From assembly GCA_030916665.1 (NCBI GenBank), contig JAUPWC010000479.1, positions 1-9,815 of the forward strand: DNA of 9,815 nt, given 5' to 3'. Under the pieces are notes generated by a model that was not told the origin of the DNA, did not search any database, and saw nothing but the letters and a program-made list of their open reading frames with translations. The translations under genes were made by a program, and so were the position numbers. This DNA is from Verrucomicrobiota bacterium (GTDB lineage: Bacteria > Verrucomicrobiota > Verrucomicrobiia > Opitutales > Opitutaceae). Shown here in pieces: positions 1-7,527 of this stretch; position 1 is the first letter of the stretch, and each line of letters starts with the position of its first letter.

Positions 1-651
1 TCCGTCGGTGGTGTGGGCGGCCGCGTTTCGTTCGACGATGGGAATGAACTGCAGGTAGCCCGAACCCTGGGCGCGCAGAAACTGGTAGACCTCGCGCGGG
101 TGCTGGGCATTGGCGCGGTGGACGGTGGTGAGGGTGTTGAACGTCACGCCGTGGCGTTTGAGCACCGCCAAGCCAGCCATGACGCGGTCGAAAGTGGGCT
201 GGCCGCCCTTGTCCACACGGTAGGCATCGTGGAGGTGACGGGGGCCGTCGATGCTCACCCCCACCAAGAAGTTATGGGCCTTAAGGAAAGTGCCCCACTG
301 GTCGTCGAGCAAGATGCCGTTGGTTTGGAAGGCGTTTTCGATTCGTTTGCCAGCAGCGTATTTTTGCTGGAGCGCCACCACGCGTTCGAAGAAGCCAACG
401 CCAAGCAACGTCGGCTCGCCGCCCTGCCAGGCGAATGACACAGAGTCCGCCGGCTGTGCTGCAATATAGGCGCGGATGTAATTTTCGAGCAGCTCGGGCG
501 ACATGCGCCACTTCGGGTCCTGATACAGCGCCTCTTTCTCCAGGTAGAAGCAGTATTTGCAGTCGAGGTTGCAGATCGGCCCGATGGGTTTGGTCATCAG
601 GTGGAAGGGCTGCCGGGCCACGACCGGAGAGGCGGTGAGAGGGAGAGACAT
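1..651 (-). CDS. Anaerobic sulfatase-maturating enzyme (anSME-type radical SAM protein), N-terminal part, cut by window edge
   Basis: The frame is open from the ATG at 651-649 to base 1, giving the first 217 codons. Family knowledge: anSMEs use S-adenosylmethionine and iron-sulfur clusters to oxidise a Cys or Ser of a sulfatase to the catalytic formylglycine, in the cytoplasm. Seen: the radical SAM cluster motif CNLDCKYC with cysteines at residues 27, 31 and 34, followed by FYLEKEALY; the AWQGGEPT segment at 74-81 (SAM-binding GGE); QTNG at 109-112; GVSIDGP at 131-137; and QFIPIVER at 201-208. Together these are characteristic of the anSME branch rather than a generic radical SAM protein. The C-terminal SPASM region with its auxiliary clusters lies outside the window. 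The start is 3 nt after the SulP stop with no clear Shine-Dalgarno, suggesting translational coupling. The substrate sulfatase is not visible here. A related SPASM peptide-modifying maturase is the main alternative. Confidence 0.9.
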   Translation of the reverse strand, partial: MSLPLTASPVVARQPFHLMTKPIGPICNLDCKYCFYLEKEALYQDPKWRMSPELLENYIRAYIAAQPADSVSFAWQGGEPTLLGVGFFERVVALQQKYAAGKRIENAFQTNGILLDDQWGTFLKAHNFLVGVSIDGPRHLHDAYRVDKGGQPTFDRVMAGLAVLKRHGVTFNTLTTVHRANAQHPREVYQFLRAQGSGYLQFIPIVERNAAAHTTDG

Positions 652-654
652 GGC

Positions 655-2502
655 TCAGCTGTTCGCGGTCTTTTGGTAGAAAACCCTCAGTTCGGGCTTC
701 ACCCCGATTAGATCCTGTGCGCGCTGCAGGGCCTTCTTGGTGGCGAGCGTCGGGTTCTCCTCGGCCGGGAAGAGGTTCTCCCAGCCGAGGCGCGCAGCCA
801 TGCCGCTGCGTTTGAGCACTTGGGTGACATCGCCGTGAACGCCTGAGATGAGCAGATGCCGTTCTTGGGAACGAAGGTAGTCAAGCAATTGCCCCAAGGC
901 CATCACCGTGGTGGCGTCAAGATGGCGGGCGTTCTTCATGCGCAGGATGAATACCCGGATGTTGGGGTCTTCGGCAAGCCGGCGGACTCCATCTTGGAAA
1001 AGGTCGGCGGCGCCAAAGAACAGGTCGCCTTCCACGTGGACAATAGAGACCTGTGGATTGTTGCGCTCGGCGGGGGCCGCGATCTCGGTCAACTGGCCCT
1101 GGTCGTCGAAGGCATGTTCGGTCAGCGAGGGGGTGCCGGCCTTTTGGAGAAACAGCACCAAGGAAAGGCCGATGCCGGTGAAGATAGCGGTGTCCAAATC
1201 CAAGAAAAGGGCGGCGCAGAGCGTCAGCCAAAAGACCAGAGCATCGGAGCGGGTGGCCCGCCGCACCACGAAGATCTGGGCGGGCTGAATCAGGCGCACG
1301 GCGATCATGATCAGGTAAGCCGCGATCGCGGCAATGGGGATGTGGGCCAGCAGCGGAGCCAGCACCACGACAAGCAGAAGCACGTAGCCGCTACCGAAGA
1401 CGACGGCCCACTGGCTGAGGGCGCCGGCCTGCTGGCCGGCGGCGCTGCGCAGGAAGGAAGCGGAGCCAGGCATGGCGCCGAAGCCGGCCCCCAGCATGTT
1501 GCCCAATCCCATGCCGATCAGCTCCTGATCGGGGTCGATGCGCTGGCCTGATCGTGTGGCGAGACTCTTGGCGATGGTGACTGCCTCGAGCATGCCGAGG
1601 ATGGCAGCGGCCAGAGCGACGCTCGTTATCTGGGGCAGCAAAGCCAGGCCTTCGGCATTGAGGGGAAAACCGGTGAAGAGAGGAATACCGCCGGAAATGG
1701 ACCCGAGATCCCGCACCAGATGCACGCCGCGCGCGCCGAGGTCCAGTGCCCAACTGGCGAGCCCAGCGATGACGAGCATGAGCAGACCGTCGGGCCAGCG
1801 CGGCCGCCAGCGGTGCAGCCAGATGATCAGGAGCAATCCGCCCAGACCGGTCACGGCGGTGAGCGGGTTGAGTTGGAAGGTCGCCACGCTGGAGGCGAGA
1901 TGCCGCAGCGTGCCGGGCAGGCTGACGCTGGATCCGCGCTCGATGCCGGCCAAGTTGCCCAACTGGCCCACCGCGATGAGCAGGCCGACCGCCGTCGAGT
2001 AGCCGACGATGACCGCGCGGGAGACAAACTGCGTGATCTTGCCAAGGCTAGCGATGCCGGCGACCAGCTGAGCCGCGCCCATGACAAAGCCGATCAACAG
2101 CACCTTCTGGAGCGGATCAAGCGGCTGGTCGGCCAGCGCGAGCAAAGCACCCGCCAGGATGATGCTGATGGTGTTAGTCGGCCCGAAGACCAGGTGCCGG
2201 GAGGAACAGTAGAGCGAACACAGCACGGTGCCGACAATGGCGCTGGCGACGACCGCCGGCACCGGAATGCCGATCAGCAGGGCGAAGGCCACCGCCTGCG
2301 GAATGGTCAGCGCCGCGATGGGCAGCCCCGCCAACAGGTCCGCCCGCCAATCCGCTCGCGTCCGCCCCTGGCTGGCGCGCAGCAGCGGCGGCACCAAGTT
2401 CGCGCGGAGCTTCGTGCCCATGCCTGTCAGTCGCTGTTCGGCGACTGCGGTAAAGTCACCGAGCTCCTCCATCGAAGCCGACTTGATGAACTTGCGCACC
2501 AT
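655..2502 (-). CDS. SulP-family anion transporter with C-terminal STAS domain (probable sulfate permease)
   Basis: This is a 615-residue inner-membrane protein of usual SulP length. About a dozen hydrophobic segments lie between roughly residues 57 and 453. The first carries the family signature around LPIAALTIPQAVAFALLIG (59-78), and the GPTNTISIILAGAL stretch (107-120) and PGSASFLRSAAGQQAG (345-360) match other conserved SulP core motifs. A soluble STAS domain follows at about 483-600, with the typical LDATTVMALGQLLDYL helix region (528-543). Known role: SulP proteins move sulfate, bicarbonate or other anions, often with protons or sodium; the substrate cannot be read from sequence. Adjacency to a sulfatase maturase makes sulfate the likeliest guess. 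The frame starts 3 nt after the upstream dehydrogenase stop. A 55-residue hydrophilic N-terminus precedes the membrane part, so Met11 or Met28 are possible later starts, but the coupling favours 2502. Confidence 0.93.
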   Translation of the reverse strand: MVRKFIKSASMEELGDFTAVAEQRLTGMGTKLRANLVPPLLRASQGRTRADWRADLLAGLPIAALTIPQAVAFALLIGIPVPAVVASAIVGTVLCSLYCSSRHLVFGPTNTISIILAGALLALADQPLDPLQKVLLIGFVMGAAQLVAGIASLGKITQFVSRAVIVGYSTAVGLLIAVGQLGNLAGIERGSSVSLPGTLRHLASSVATFQLNPLTAVTGLGGLLLIIWLHRWRPRWPDGLLMLVIAGLASWALDLGARGVHLVRDLGSISGGIPLFTGFPLNAEGLALLPQITSVALAAAILGMLEAVTIAKSLATRSGQRIDPDQELIGMGLGNMLGAGFGAMPGSASFLRSAAGQQAGALSQWAVVFGSGYVLLLVVVLAPLLAHIPIAAIAAYLIMIAVRLIQPAQIFVVRRATRSDALVFWLTLCAALFLDLDTAIFTGIGLSLVLFLQKAGTPSLTEHAFDDQGQLTEIAAPAERNNPQVSIVHVEGDLFFGAADLFQDGVRRLAEDPNIRVFILRMKNARHLDATTVMALGQLLDYLRSQERHLLISGVHGDVTQVLKRSGMAARLGWENLFPAEENPTLATKKALQRAQDLIGVKPELRVFYQKTANS

Positions 2503-2505
2503 GAC

Positions 2506-3669
2506 TCAACGTTGGGGATGAATCACGGACTTCAGCACGCCGTCCGCATAGCGTGCGTTTTGGGAGAAAGCGCGGGCTGTTTGATCCAGTCGCCATTTAT
2601 GAGTGACCAGTTCATCGAGGTTCACGCCTTCGTGATCCGAGGAGGCCAACCTGATGGCCAACGGCATTTCTGCGCCCATACGGCGGCTAAAAAGCAGGGT
2701 CAGTCCTTTGCGGCGCGCCACGGAGTGAGGCAGCGAGAATGAATCGTCTGGAGGGATGCCGACCAGCACCACACGCGCACCCGGAGCCGCGGCATGCACA
2801 CAATCCGTGATGGCCGTTCCAGCCCAAGCGGTTTCAAACACGGTTGGTGAGCCATGTTGGCCAGCCGCGCGGCGCATGCGCTCGGGCATGCTGGTGAGTG
2901 TGCCGGCATGCGCATGCGTCGCACCCCAGCAACGGGCGAACTTGGCCCGCCATGGCAGAGGGTCGACCGCGATTAACGGAGCAGCACCAATCAGGGCGGC
3001 GAGCCGGACGATCATCAGACCAATTGGCCCCAAGCCGGCCACCATCACGGCTTCCTGAGGGCGAATGCGGGAGAGGCTGGCGGCATGCATGGCGACTCCT
3101 AGGGCTTCGAGCAATGCGCCGGCATTGTCGCTGATGCTGTCCGGTAACGGATAGCATTGGCGGCCCGGCACGACGACTTGCTCGGCCAAGGCGCCGTCGC
3201 ATCCAGGCAAGCCTATAAATGTGTGGTGTGGACAGAGATTGGGTTGGCCACGCTTGCACCATGTGCAGTTCCCGCAGGAGATGTGCGGTTCGACTGCTAC
3301 CCTCTGCCCGGGCCGCAATGACTGACCGCAGGCGTCGCGGCAGGCGTGGCCCGCAGCCAGCACCGTGCCCATGAATTCAGGGCCAGGCACGAACGGCCCC
3401 GCGAGGGTGGTGGTGCCAATGCGCCCTTCGTTATAGAGATGAAGATCTGATCCACATACGCCCACGGCGCCCACGGCCAAGATCACTTCGTGCTCACCTG
3501 GGTTGCGCGATGGTCGTGTCTCGAGTCGCAAATCACAGGATCCGTGCAGACGCACAACACGGTGCAAGTTTGGTTCATCATACTTTCGCGCAGCGACAAC
3601 TCCATCAAGCCTGCGTATTTGGCCGGGGCGAATGGGACGCGCGGTGAACGGAACTGGGGTGGAACGCAT
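2506..3669 (-). CDS. Zinc-type medium-chain dehydrogenase (sorbitol/threonine dehydrogenase-like)
   Basis: This MDR-superfamily protein probably oxidises a polyol or sugar with NAD(P) in the cytoplasm; the substrate is unknown. Seen: GVCGSD (70-75) with catalytic-zinc Cys72; four structural-zinc cysteines at 132, 135, 138 and 146; LLEALGVA with Glu188, the usual position of another catalytic-site ligand; the Rossmann motif GLGPIG (212-217); and VDP (235-237) ending the second Rossmann strand. The segment that normally reads GHE reads GPE (96-98), so the usual catalytic-zinc histidine is proline. Family members normally begin close to the HGSCDLRLE segment (42-50), so the first 35 or so residues may be an extension. 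In-frame TTG at 3567 and GTG at 3555 are alternative starts, but none of the candidates has a convincing Shine-Dalgarno. The gene lies 44 nt after lacI-type gene and is coupled to the SulP gene downstream. Confidence 0.88.
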   Translation of the reverse strand: MRSTPVPFTARPIRPGQIRRLDGVVAARKYDEPNLHRVVRLHGSCDLRLETRPSRNPGEHEVILAVGAVGVCGSDLHLYNEGRIGTTTLAGPFVPGPEFMGTVLAAGHACRDACGQSLRPGQRVAVEPHISCGNCTWCKRGQPNLCPHHTFIGLPGCDGALAEQVVVPGRQCYPLPDSISDNAGALLEALGVAMHAASLSRIRPQEAVMVAGLGPIGLMIVRLAALIGAAPLIAVDPLPWRAKFARCWGATHAHAGTLTSMPERMRRAAGQHGSPTVFETAWAGTAITDCVHAAAPGARVVLVGIPPDDSFSLPHSVARRKGLTLLFSRRMGAEMPLAIRLASSDHEGVNLDELVTHKWRLDQTARAFSQNARYADGVLKSVIHPQR

Positions 3670-3713
3670 GGCTGCAGGAGTCGGCGGTAATCGTGTGGAA
3701 TCCCGCCTCCCAG

Positions 3714-4826
3714 TTAATGACGTGCGTGCGTGACCGTTCGACGGGCGTGCGGCGGAGCAGAGCGCGAATGGTCAGGCAAGGTGAGCCCGTCGTGAAACTT
3801 TCCAGCCAATTGGAAAACGATCGGATCATCCGGCACCCCGCGCTGGTTTTGTTGGATGTATTCTATCAGCAGACGGCTTGCAGTGCGGCCCAGCATTTCG
3901 GTCCGCTCATCAACCACCGCCATGTCGAATTCCGTGCGATGGGCCATGATGACCAAGCCGTGCCGCCCACCGACTTCGTAGCCGTGATGGCGAAGCCGGT
4001 TGATCAGCGCGGGTGGTTCAAAGTCTGCGGAATAGCCGCCGCCAGCCTGCACGATGGCATCCACCTGATGATGTCGGGCCCACGCGGCGATATCATCGGG
4101 ATCCAATTCGCGAACCGTATGCGGTGGAACGGCGTGAAGACGGTGGGCCTCATCCATCGCGGCCTGATAGGCCCCGAGGATGAGGCGGCCATATTCGTAG
4201 TGGGTGTCGGGATGGTCCCTGAGCACCAGACCGACTCGCTCGTAGCCAAGTTCGCGGCATCGCCGGCAGACCTGGATCATGGATTGGAAATGGTTGCTGA
4301 CGAGTTGGTGGAAGCGGGGAATTACCTTGGAGGGGCCGTAGTGCAGCGAGATCACTGCGAACTGTGCCCAATCCAGATTGAATGTGAGCGGGGCCTCGTG
4401 CTCGGGGGCCAGGATCAGTCCTTGAATGCCGCGGGCCAGCAGCATGCGGGTTAAAGCGGCAGCCCCTGACGCATTGTTGTCGGCCCAGAATACTTCCAGT
4501 GAATAGCCGGAGGTTTGCGCCTGCGCTTTGGCGCCGGCGAAGACCTCCCAGATCCACGAGCGTGGGCGCCAGGCCTGCTTGCGCGACTCGGCTACAATAA
4601 AACCCAGATTGGCCTTGTGCGAGGCCGGCCGGCCTAGGCGGCGCGAGCGCATCAGTGCCGCGGTGAGCGGATCCATACGGTATCCCATTTCCGTGGCGAG
4701 ATACAGAATTCGGTCCCGGGTATAGGTTGGGACCGAGGTGTGAGCATTCAGTGCCCGGGACACGGTGGATACATGCACGCCGGCGCGGCGGGCTATGTCA
4801 GCCATAGTGGGGCGTTGCTCCATCAT
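3714..4826 (-). CDS. LacI-family transcriptional regulator
   Basis: The DNA-binding domain is clear: MADIARRAGVHVSTVSRALN is a LacI helix-turn-helix, followed by a hinge-like stretch through MGYRMDPLTAAL. The remaining 290 or so residues are the periplasmic-binding-protein-like effector domain (NLGFIV onward, with GIQGLIL, RELGYERVGLVL and the C-terminal QLAGKFHDGLTL). The longest frame starts at 4841, but I prefer ATG 4826 because an AGAGGA Shine-Dalgarno sits just before the ATGATG pair there, while nothing similar precedes 4841. That gives 370 residues, close to the family norm. LacI regulators usually sense a sugar or sugar derivative and control neighbouring catabolic genes, often including themselves. 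Here the obvious targets are the downstream dehydrogenase, SulP and maturase genes. The effector is unknown. The Arg/His-rich C-terminal tail after LPDHS is not typical and may be a lineage feature. Confidence 0.93.
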   Translation of the reverse strand: MMEQRPTMADIARRAGVHVSTVSRALNAHTSVPTYTRDRILYLATEMGYRMDPLTAALMRSRRLGRPASHKANLGFIVAESRKQAWRPRSWIWEVFAGAKAQAQTSGYSLEVFWADNNASGAAALTRMLLARGIQGLILAPEHEAPLTFNLDWAQFAVISLHYGPSKVIPRFHQLVSNHFQSMIQVCRRCRELGYERVGLVLRDHPDTHYEYGRLILGAYQAAMDEAHRLHAVPPHTVRELDPDDIAAWARHHQVDAIVQAGGGYSADFEPPALINRLRHHGYEVGGRHGLVIMAHRTEFDMAVVDERTEMLGRTASRLLIEYIQQNQRGVPDDPIVFQLAGKFHDGLTLPDHSRSAPPHARRTVTHARH

Positions 4827-4827
4827 G

Positions 4828-4836
4828 GCATCCTCT
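4828..4836 (-). promoter_or_regulatory. Shine-Dalgarno site deciding the LacI-type start
   Basis: Read on the minus strand, the bases just before the ATGATG pair contain AGAGGA about 5 nt upstream of ATG 4826. The alternative upstream ATG at 4841 lacks any purine-rich site. This is the clearest ribosome binding site in the window, where most other starts have none. Confidence 0.55.
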
Positions 4837-4866
4837 AGCATCGCCAGTGGATGAAGGGAGGCGACT

Positions 4867-4896
4867 GTTGTAGGACCGAAATACAGGTAATCTGAA
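4867..4896 (-). promoter_or_regulatory. Weak candidate sigma70-type promoter for the LacI-type operon
   Basis: Minus-strand TTCAGA and TACAAC are spaced 18 nt apart, about 40 nt before ATG 4826. Both boxes are only partial matches to consensus, so chance is a real explanation. It is listed because it is the best placed pair in the spacer. Confidence 0.2.
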
Positions 4897-5089
4897 AAGT
4901 GGCGTCAGACACTGAACACCCAGAAGCAAGTCTGAGAAACGCAGAGGTTTGGAGCGAAAGAGTACCGCTGTTAGTCATTCACCCTTCAGAAGCGCAACTA
5001 TTGGCCACGGCTCGTTGGGCAAGGCACCCTTAGTGATGTGAGGGACTCAACCCGGCGGCGAGATTTCGCACCATTGTGCACCGCGAGAA

Positions 5090-5101
5090 ACCGGATCCGG
5101 T
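5090..5101. repeat. Perfect 12-bp palindrome ACCGGATCCGGT
   Basis: This uninterrupted palindrome lies about 85 nt past the DUF255 stop and about 265 nt before the LacI-type start. On the minus strand it is followed by TTCTC, so a weak terminator stem (ACCG/CGGT with a GATC loop) is conceivable. A dimeric repressor site is another option. There is no U-tract of normal length. Confidence 0.35.
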
Positions 5102-5183
5102 CGACGACGGCTGCTGGCCATCGCAAGCGGAAAAAGGCACCGTTACCTTACTGATTTCGCCAAGAATCCCACCTCAGTCCTCC

Positions 5184-7382
5184 TTATTCGCGGCGGCGTT
5201 CCGTCATTTTCTCCAATTGCAGCCCCATATGTTCCGGACGCGTCATCGGCAGCTGACAGAGAAAATTGGTGCAGAGGTATGCGGTCGATTGGGAATCAGG
5301 CGCGGGGTCAATTTGCCGGAAAAAATCTACTCGTTGCGCGAAAAATGCCTGGCTTGCCGCACCGTCGGCGAGAATGACGACCTTACGCGGGAGAAAGTGA
5401 CGATGTAGTTCTGCCAGCATTGCCTGGGTGGCGAGGGTCTTTGGCGTGCCGGCGATCACTACCTGAGTCGGTGGATGCCACAGCCAGTCGGCAGCCACCA
5501 GCAATTGCGGTAAGGTGGCTGGCGCCCGGGCCAGGGGGCCAGCAAGAGCCTGAAGCGTCCGGCCGGCGCGATCGCGGGCGTCATCATCGTCGAATAGCGC
5601 GGCCCAGCGGAGCAGATTCAGCAACGCGATGGAGTTGGGCGACGGCTCCGCCCCGTCCCGATCCTCTTTCATGCGCAGCAGGATCGAGGCATCGTTGTCG
5701 GTGGTGCCAAAATACCCGCCTGCTGCCTCGTCCCAGAAATCCCGGTCTTGCGCCGCCTGCACCTCCTGTGCCCAGTCCAGCCAGCGGACCTCGAAACCTG
5801 CCTCATAAAGATCGAGCAATCCTTGCACGAGAAACGCGTGATCATCGGCGAACCCAGCCGGGCCGCGCGCGCCGTCGCGCCAGGTGCGGTGCAGTCGTTG
5901 CGTCGTCGCATCCCACAGTTTTGCCTGCAGAAAATCGGCCGCTTTCTCCGCCACGACCAGGAAATCGCTCCGCCCGAGCACCTGCGCGCCGCGGGCGAAC
6001 GCCGAGATCATGAGGCCATTCCACGCGGTGATGACCTTGTCGTCGCAATGGGGTCGGGGGCGCTGCGAGCGAGCGCTCAACAGCCGGGGGCGGGCGGACG
6101 CGAGGGCGGCGCGAAACTCAGGGTCGGCGGGATCATCTGGTGGACGGCGCGCCCCCAGCGTGTTCAGGCCCGCGAACTCGGGTCCAGCATTGCCTTCGGT
6201 GGTGACACCGAAGTAGGCGAGCAAGGGCGCATCGGCACCGAGTAATACGGATAACTCCGCCTGCGTCCAGGTGTAGTAGGCTCCCTCACGTTTTTCGGAA
6301 CGACCGGCCACGACCGGGCTCTCGGCATCGAGGGCAGATAAAAAACCACCTTCCGTCCCGGCCAACTCGCGCTGCACAAAATCCAGTGTGGCCCGCGCCA
6401 CCTCGGCGAATTCCGGTTCGCGCGTGATCTGATAGGCGCTGAGGTAAGCGAGCGCGAGTTGGGCTTGGTCACCGAGCATCTTTTCGAAATGGGGCACCTG
6501 CCACGCTGCGTCGGTGGTGTAGCGGTGGAAGCCGCCACCAACCTGATCATGGATCGCCCGCCGGCCCATCTCGCGCAACGTCGCCAGCGCCAGCCGCAGA
6601 GCCTCGCGTCCGTCGACCGACTGCGGGCCGCGGGCGTAGGCCTGAAAAAGGAAATGCAGATTTGCGGGCCGGGGAAATTTAGGCGCCGGGCCAAACCCGC
6701 CCGCGGTGGCGTCGTAGCTGGCGGCGATCTGCCGATACGCGGTGTCAAACACCGCCCCATCCACCCCGACACTTACCGGGGCGGGAGTCAGGCGCGCACG
6801 GAGTTGGGCCAGCATTTCGGTTGAGCCTGACCGGATGCGCGCGGCATCTTGTCGCCAGGCCGTGGCGAGCTTCGCCGCGATCGACTTGAGCCCAGGGCGT
6901 CCACGCCGATCGTCGGGCGGATAATAGGTGCCGCCAAAGAAAGGCTGGAGCTCAGGTGTGAGGACCACGGTCAATGGCCAACCGCCGCCGCCGGTCGTAG
7001 CCTGCACAAAAGCCATGTACACCTGATCGACGTCGGGCCGTTCCTCCCGGTCTACCTTGATGCTGACGAAATGTTCGTTGAGCAGGCGGGCCACCTCAGG
7101 GTCGGCGAAGGATTCCCGGGCCATGACATGGCACCAATGGCAGGTGGAATATCCGATCGAAAGAAAGATGGGCTTGTTTTCAGCGCGGGCCTTGGCGATG
7201 GCCGCCTCGTCCCATGGATACCAGTCCACCGGGTTGGTCGCGTGTTGGAGCAGATACGGGGATTTTTCTTTCGCGAGGTGATTGAGTCGCGCCACGGCGC
7301 TGCCGTCGTCCGCCGCGCGCGCGCCGGCAACCAGCGCCACAAGTGCGGCAGATAAGACGGCGAGCAGGCGGACGGAAAACAT
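5184..7382 (-). CDS. DUF255/YyaL (SPATA20-like) thioredoxin-fold protein with predicted signal peptide
   Basis: At 732 residues this matches the YyaL/SPATA20 family in length and layout. Residues 1-23 are a hydrophobic signal peptide ending ARA before ADDG, suggesting export or membrane anchoring; the hydrophobic leader also supports this start. The thioredoxin-like domain covers about 34-195: [20 protein letters not shown] (38-57), the CHWC active-site-like motif (81-84), the [15 protein letters not shown] segment (109-123), and GGWPLTV (133-139). The rest is the alpha/alpha-barrel part, with [13 protein letters not shown] (282-294), VPHFEKML (296-303), [10 protein letters not shown] (367-376), [14 protein letters not shown] (447-460), [18 protein letters not shown] (511-528), [17 protein letters not shown] (576-592) and the C-terminal CTNFLCQLP (704-712). 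Biochemical function of the family is unsettled; redox or sugar-related roles have been suggested. No Shine-Dalgarno precedes the ATG. The upstream spacer carries a structured element, so co-transcription with the FG-GAP gene is uncertain. Confidence 0.92.
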   Translation of the reverse strand: MFSVRLLAVLSAALVALVAGARAADDGSAVARLNHLAKEKSPYLLQHATNPVDWYPWDEAAIAKARAENKPIFLSIGYSTCHWCHVMARESFADPEVARLLNEHFVSIKVDREERPDVDQVYMAFVQATTGGGGWPLTVVLTPELQPFFGGTYYPPDDRRGRPGLKSIAAKLATAWRQDAARIRSGSTEMLAQLRARLTPAPVSVGVDGAVFDTAYRQIAASYDATAGGFGPAPKFPRPANLHFLFQAYARGPQSVDGREALRLALATLREMGRRAIHDQVGGGFHRYTTDAAWQVPHFEKMLGDQAQLALAYLSAYQITREPEFAEVARATLDFVQRELAGTEGGFLSALDAESPVVAGRSEKREGAYYTWTQAELSVLLGADAPLLAYFGVTTEGNAGPEFAGLNTLGARRPPDDPADPEFRAALASARPRLLSARSQRPRPHCDDKVITAWNGLMISAFARGAQVLGRSDFLVVAEKAADFLQAKLWDATTQRLHRTWRDGARGPAGFADDHAFLVQGLLDLYEAGFEVRWLDWAQEVQAAQDRDFWDEAAGGYFGTTDNDASILLRMKEDRDGAEPSPNSIALLNLLRWAALFDDDDARDRAGRTLQALAGPLARAPATLPQLLVAADWLWHPPTQVVIAGTPKTLATQAMLAELHRHFLPRKVVILADGAASQAFFAQRVDFFRQIDPAPDSQSTAYLCTNFLCQLPMTRPEHMGLQLEKMTERRRE

Positions 7383-7415
7383 GAGGAGGAAGTGTGAGCC
7401 GAAGGGTAATCAAGA

Positions 7416-7504
7416 TGTAGCCGCGCTTAAGCCGAAGGCGAAAGCGTGGCATCAAGCGAGGCCACGTTGTTGATCCGCTGAGGCGGGAATCCAACGCGGC
7501 TACA
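7416..7504. repeat. Structured intergenic element closed by an exact 10-bp inverted repeat
   Basis: TGTAGCCGCG at 7416-7425 is the exact reverse complement of CGCGGCTACA at 7495-7504. Inside lie further hairpins: GCC-GAA-GGC at 7431-7439, CGTGGC (7445-7450) with GCCACG (7461-7466) across a 10-nt loop, and CCGC-TGAG-GCGG at 7475-7486. Together they form a multibranched fold on either strand. It fills most of the 145-nt spacer between the FG-GAP and DUF255 genes. There is no U-tract, so it is not a standard terminator; a dispersed palindromic repeat (REP- or MITE-like) or an RNA processing/stability element are the likelier readings. Confidence 0.65.
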
Positions 7505-7527
7505 GGATTTCGTGATCGGACGTGGGA

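Larger units (their letters stand above)
4842..5183. other. 342-nt intergenic region upstream of the LacI-type operon
   Basis: No gene is supported here on either strand. It separates the stop of the DUF255 gene from the LacI-type gene and must hold the operon promoter unless transcription reads through. A weak candidate promoter on the minus strand is TTCAGA (4896-4891) and TACAAC (4872-4867) with 18-nt spacing; it is well below consensus. Small inverted repeats are present: TCAG-ACA-CTGA at 4905-4915, GCAC-CATT-GTGC at 5068-5079 and a 12-bp palindrome at 5090-5101. Any of these could be an operator for the LacI-type protein, but none has the classic form with a central CG. No strong intrinsic terminator for the DUF255 gene is visible. 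Confidence 0.5.

Noticed and set aside
1720..2742. Plus-strand open frame of 340 codons
   Set aside because: It runs antisense across the SulP gene and the end of the dehydrogenase gene. The product is low-complexity, rich in Gln, Arg and Asp, with no domain.
3693..4454. Plus-strand open frame of 253 codons
   Set aside because: Antisense to the clear LacI-type gene and without any known motif.
5076..5408. Plus-strand open frame of 110 codons starting in the intergenic region
   Set aside because: Most of it is antisense to the conserved C-terminus of the DUF255 protein; no ribosome site and no recognisable product.
7416..7504. tRNA-like cloverleaf or intrinsic terminator
   Set aside because: The closing stem is 10 bp rather than 7, no T-loop or CCA-like end is seen, and no U-tract follows on either strand.
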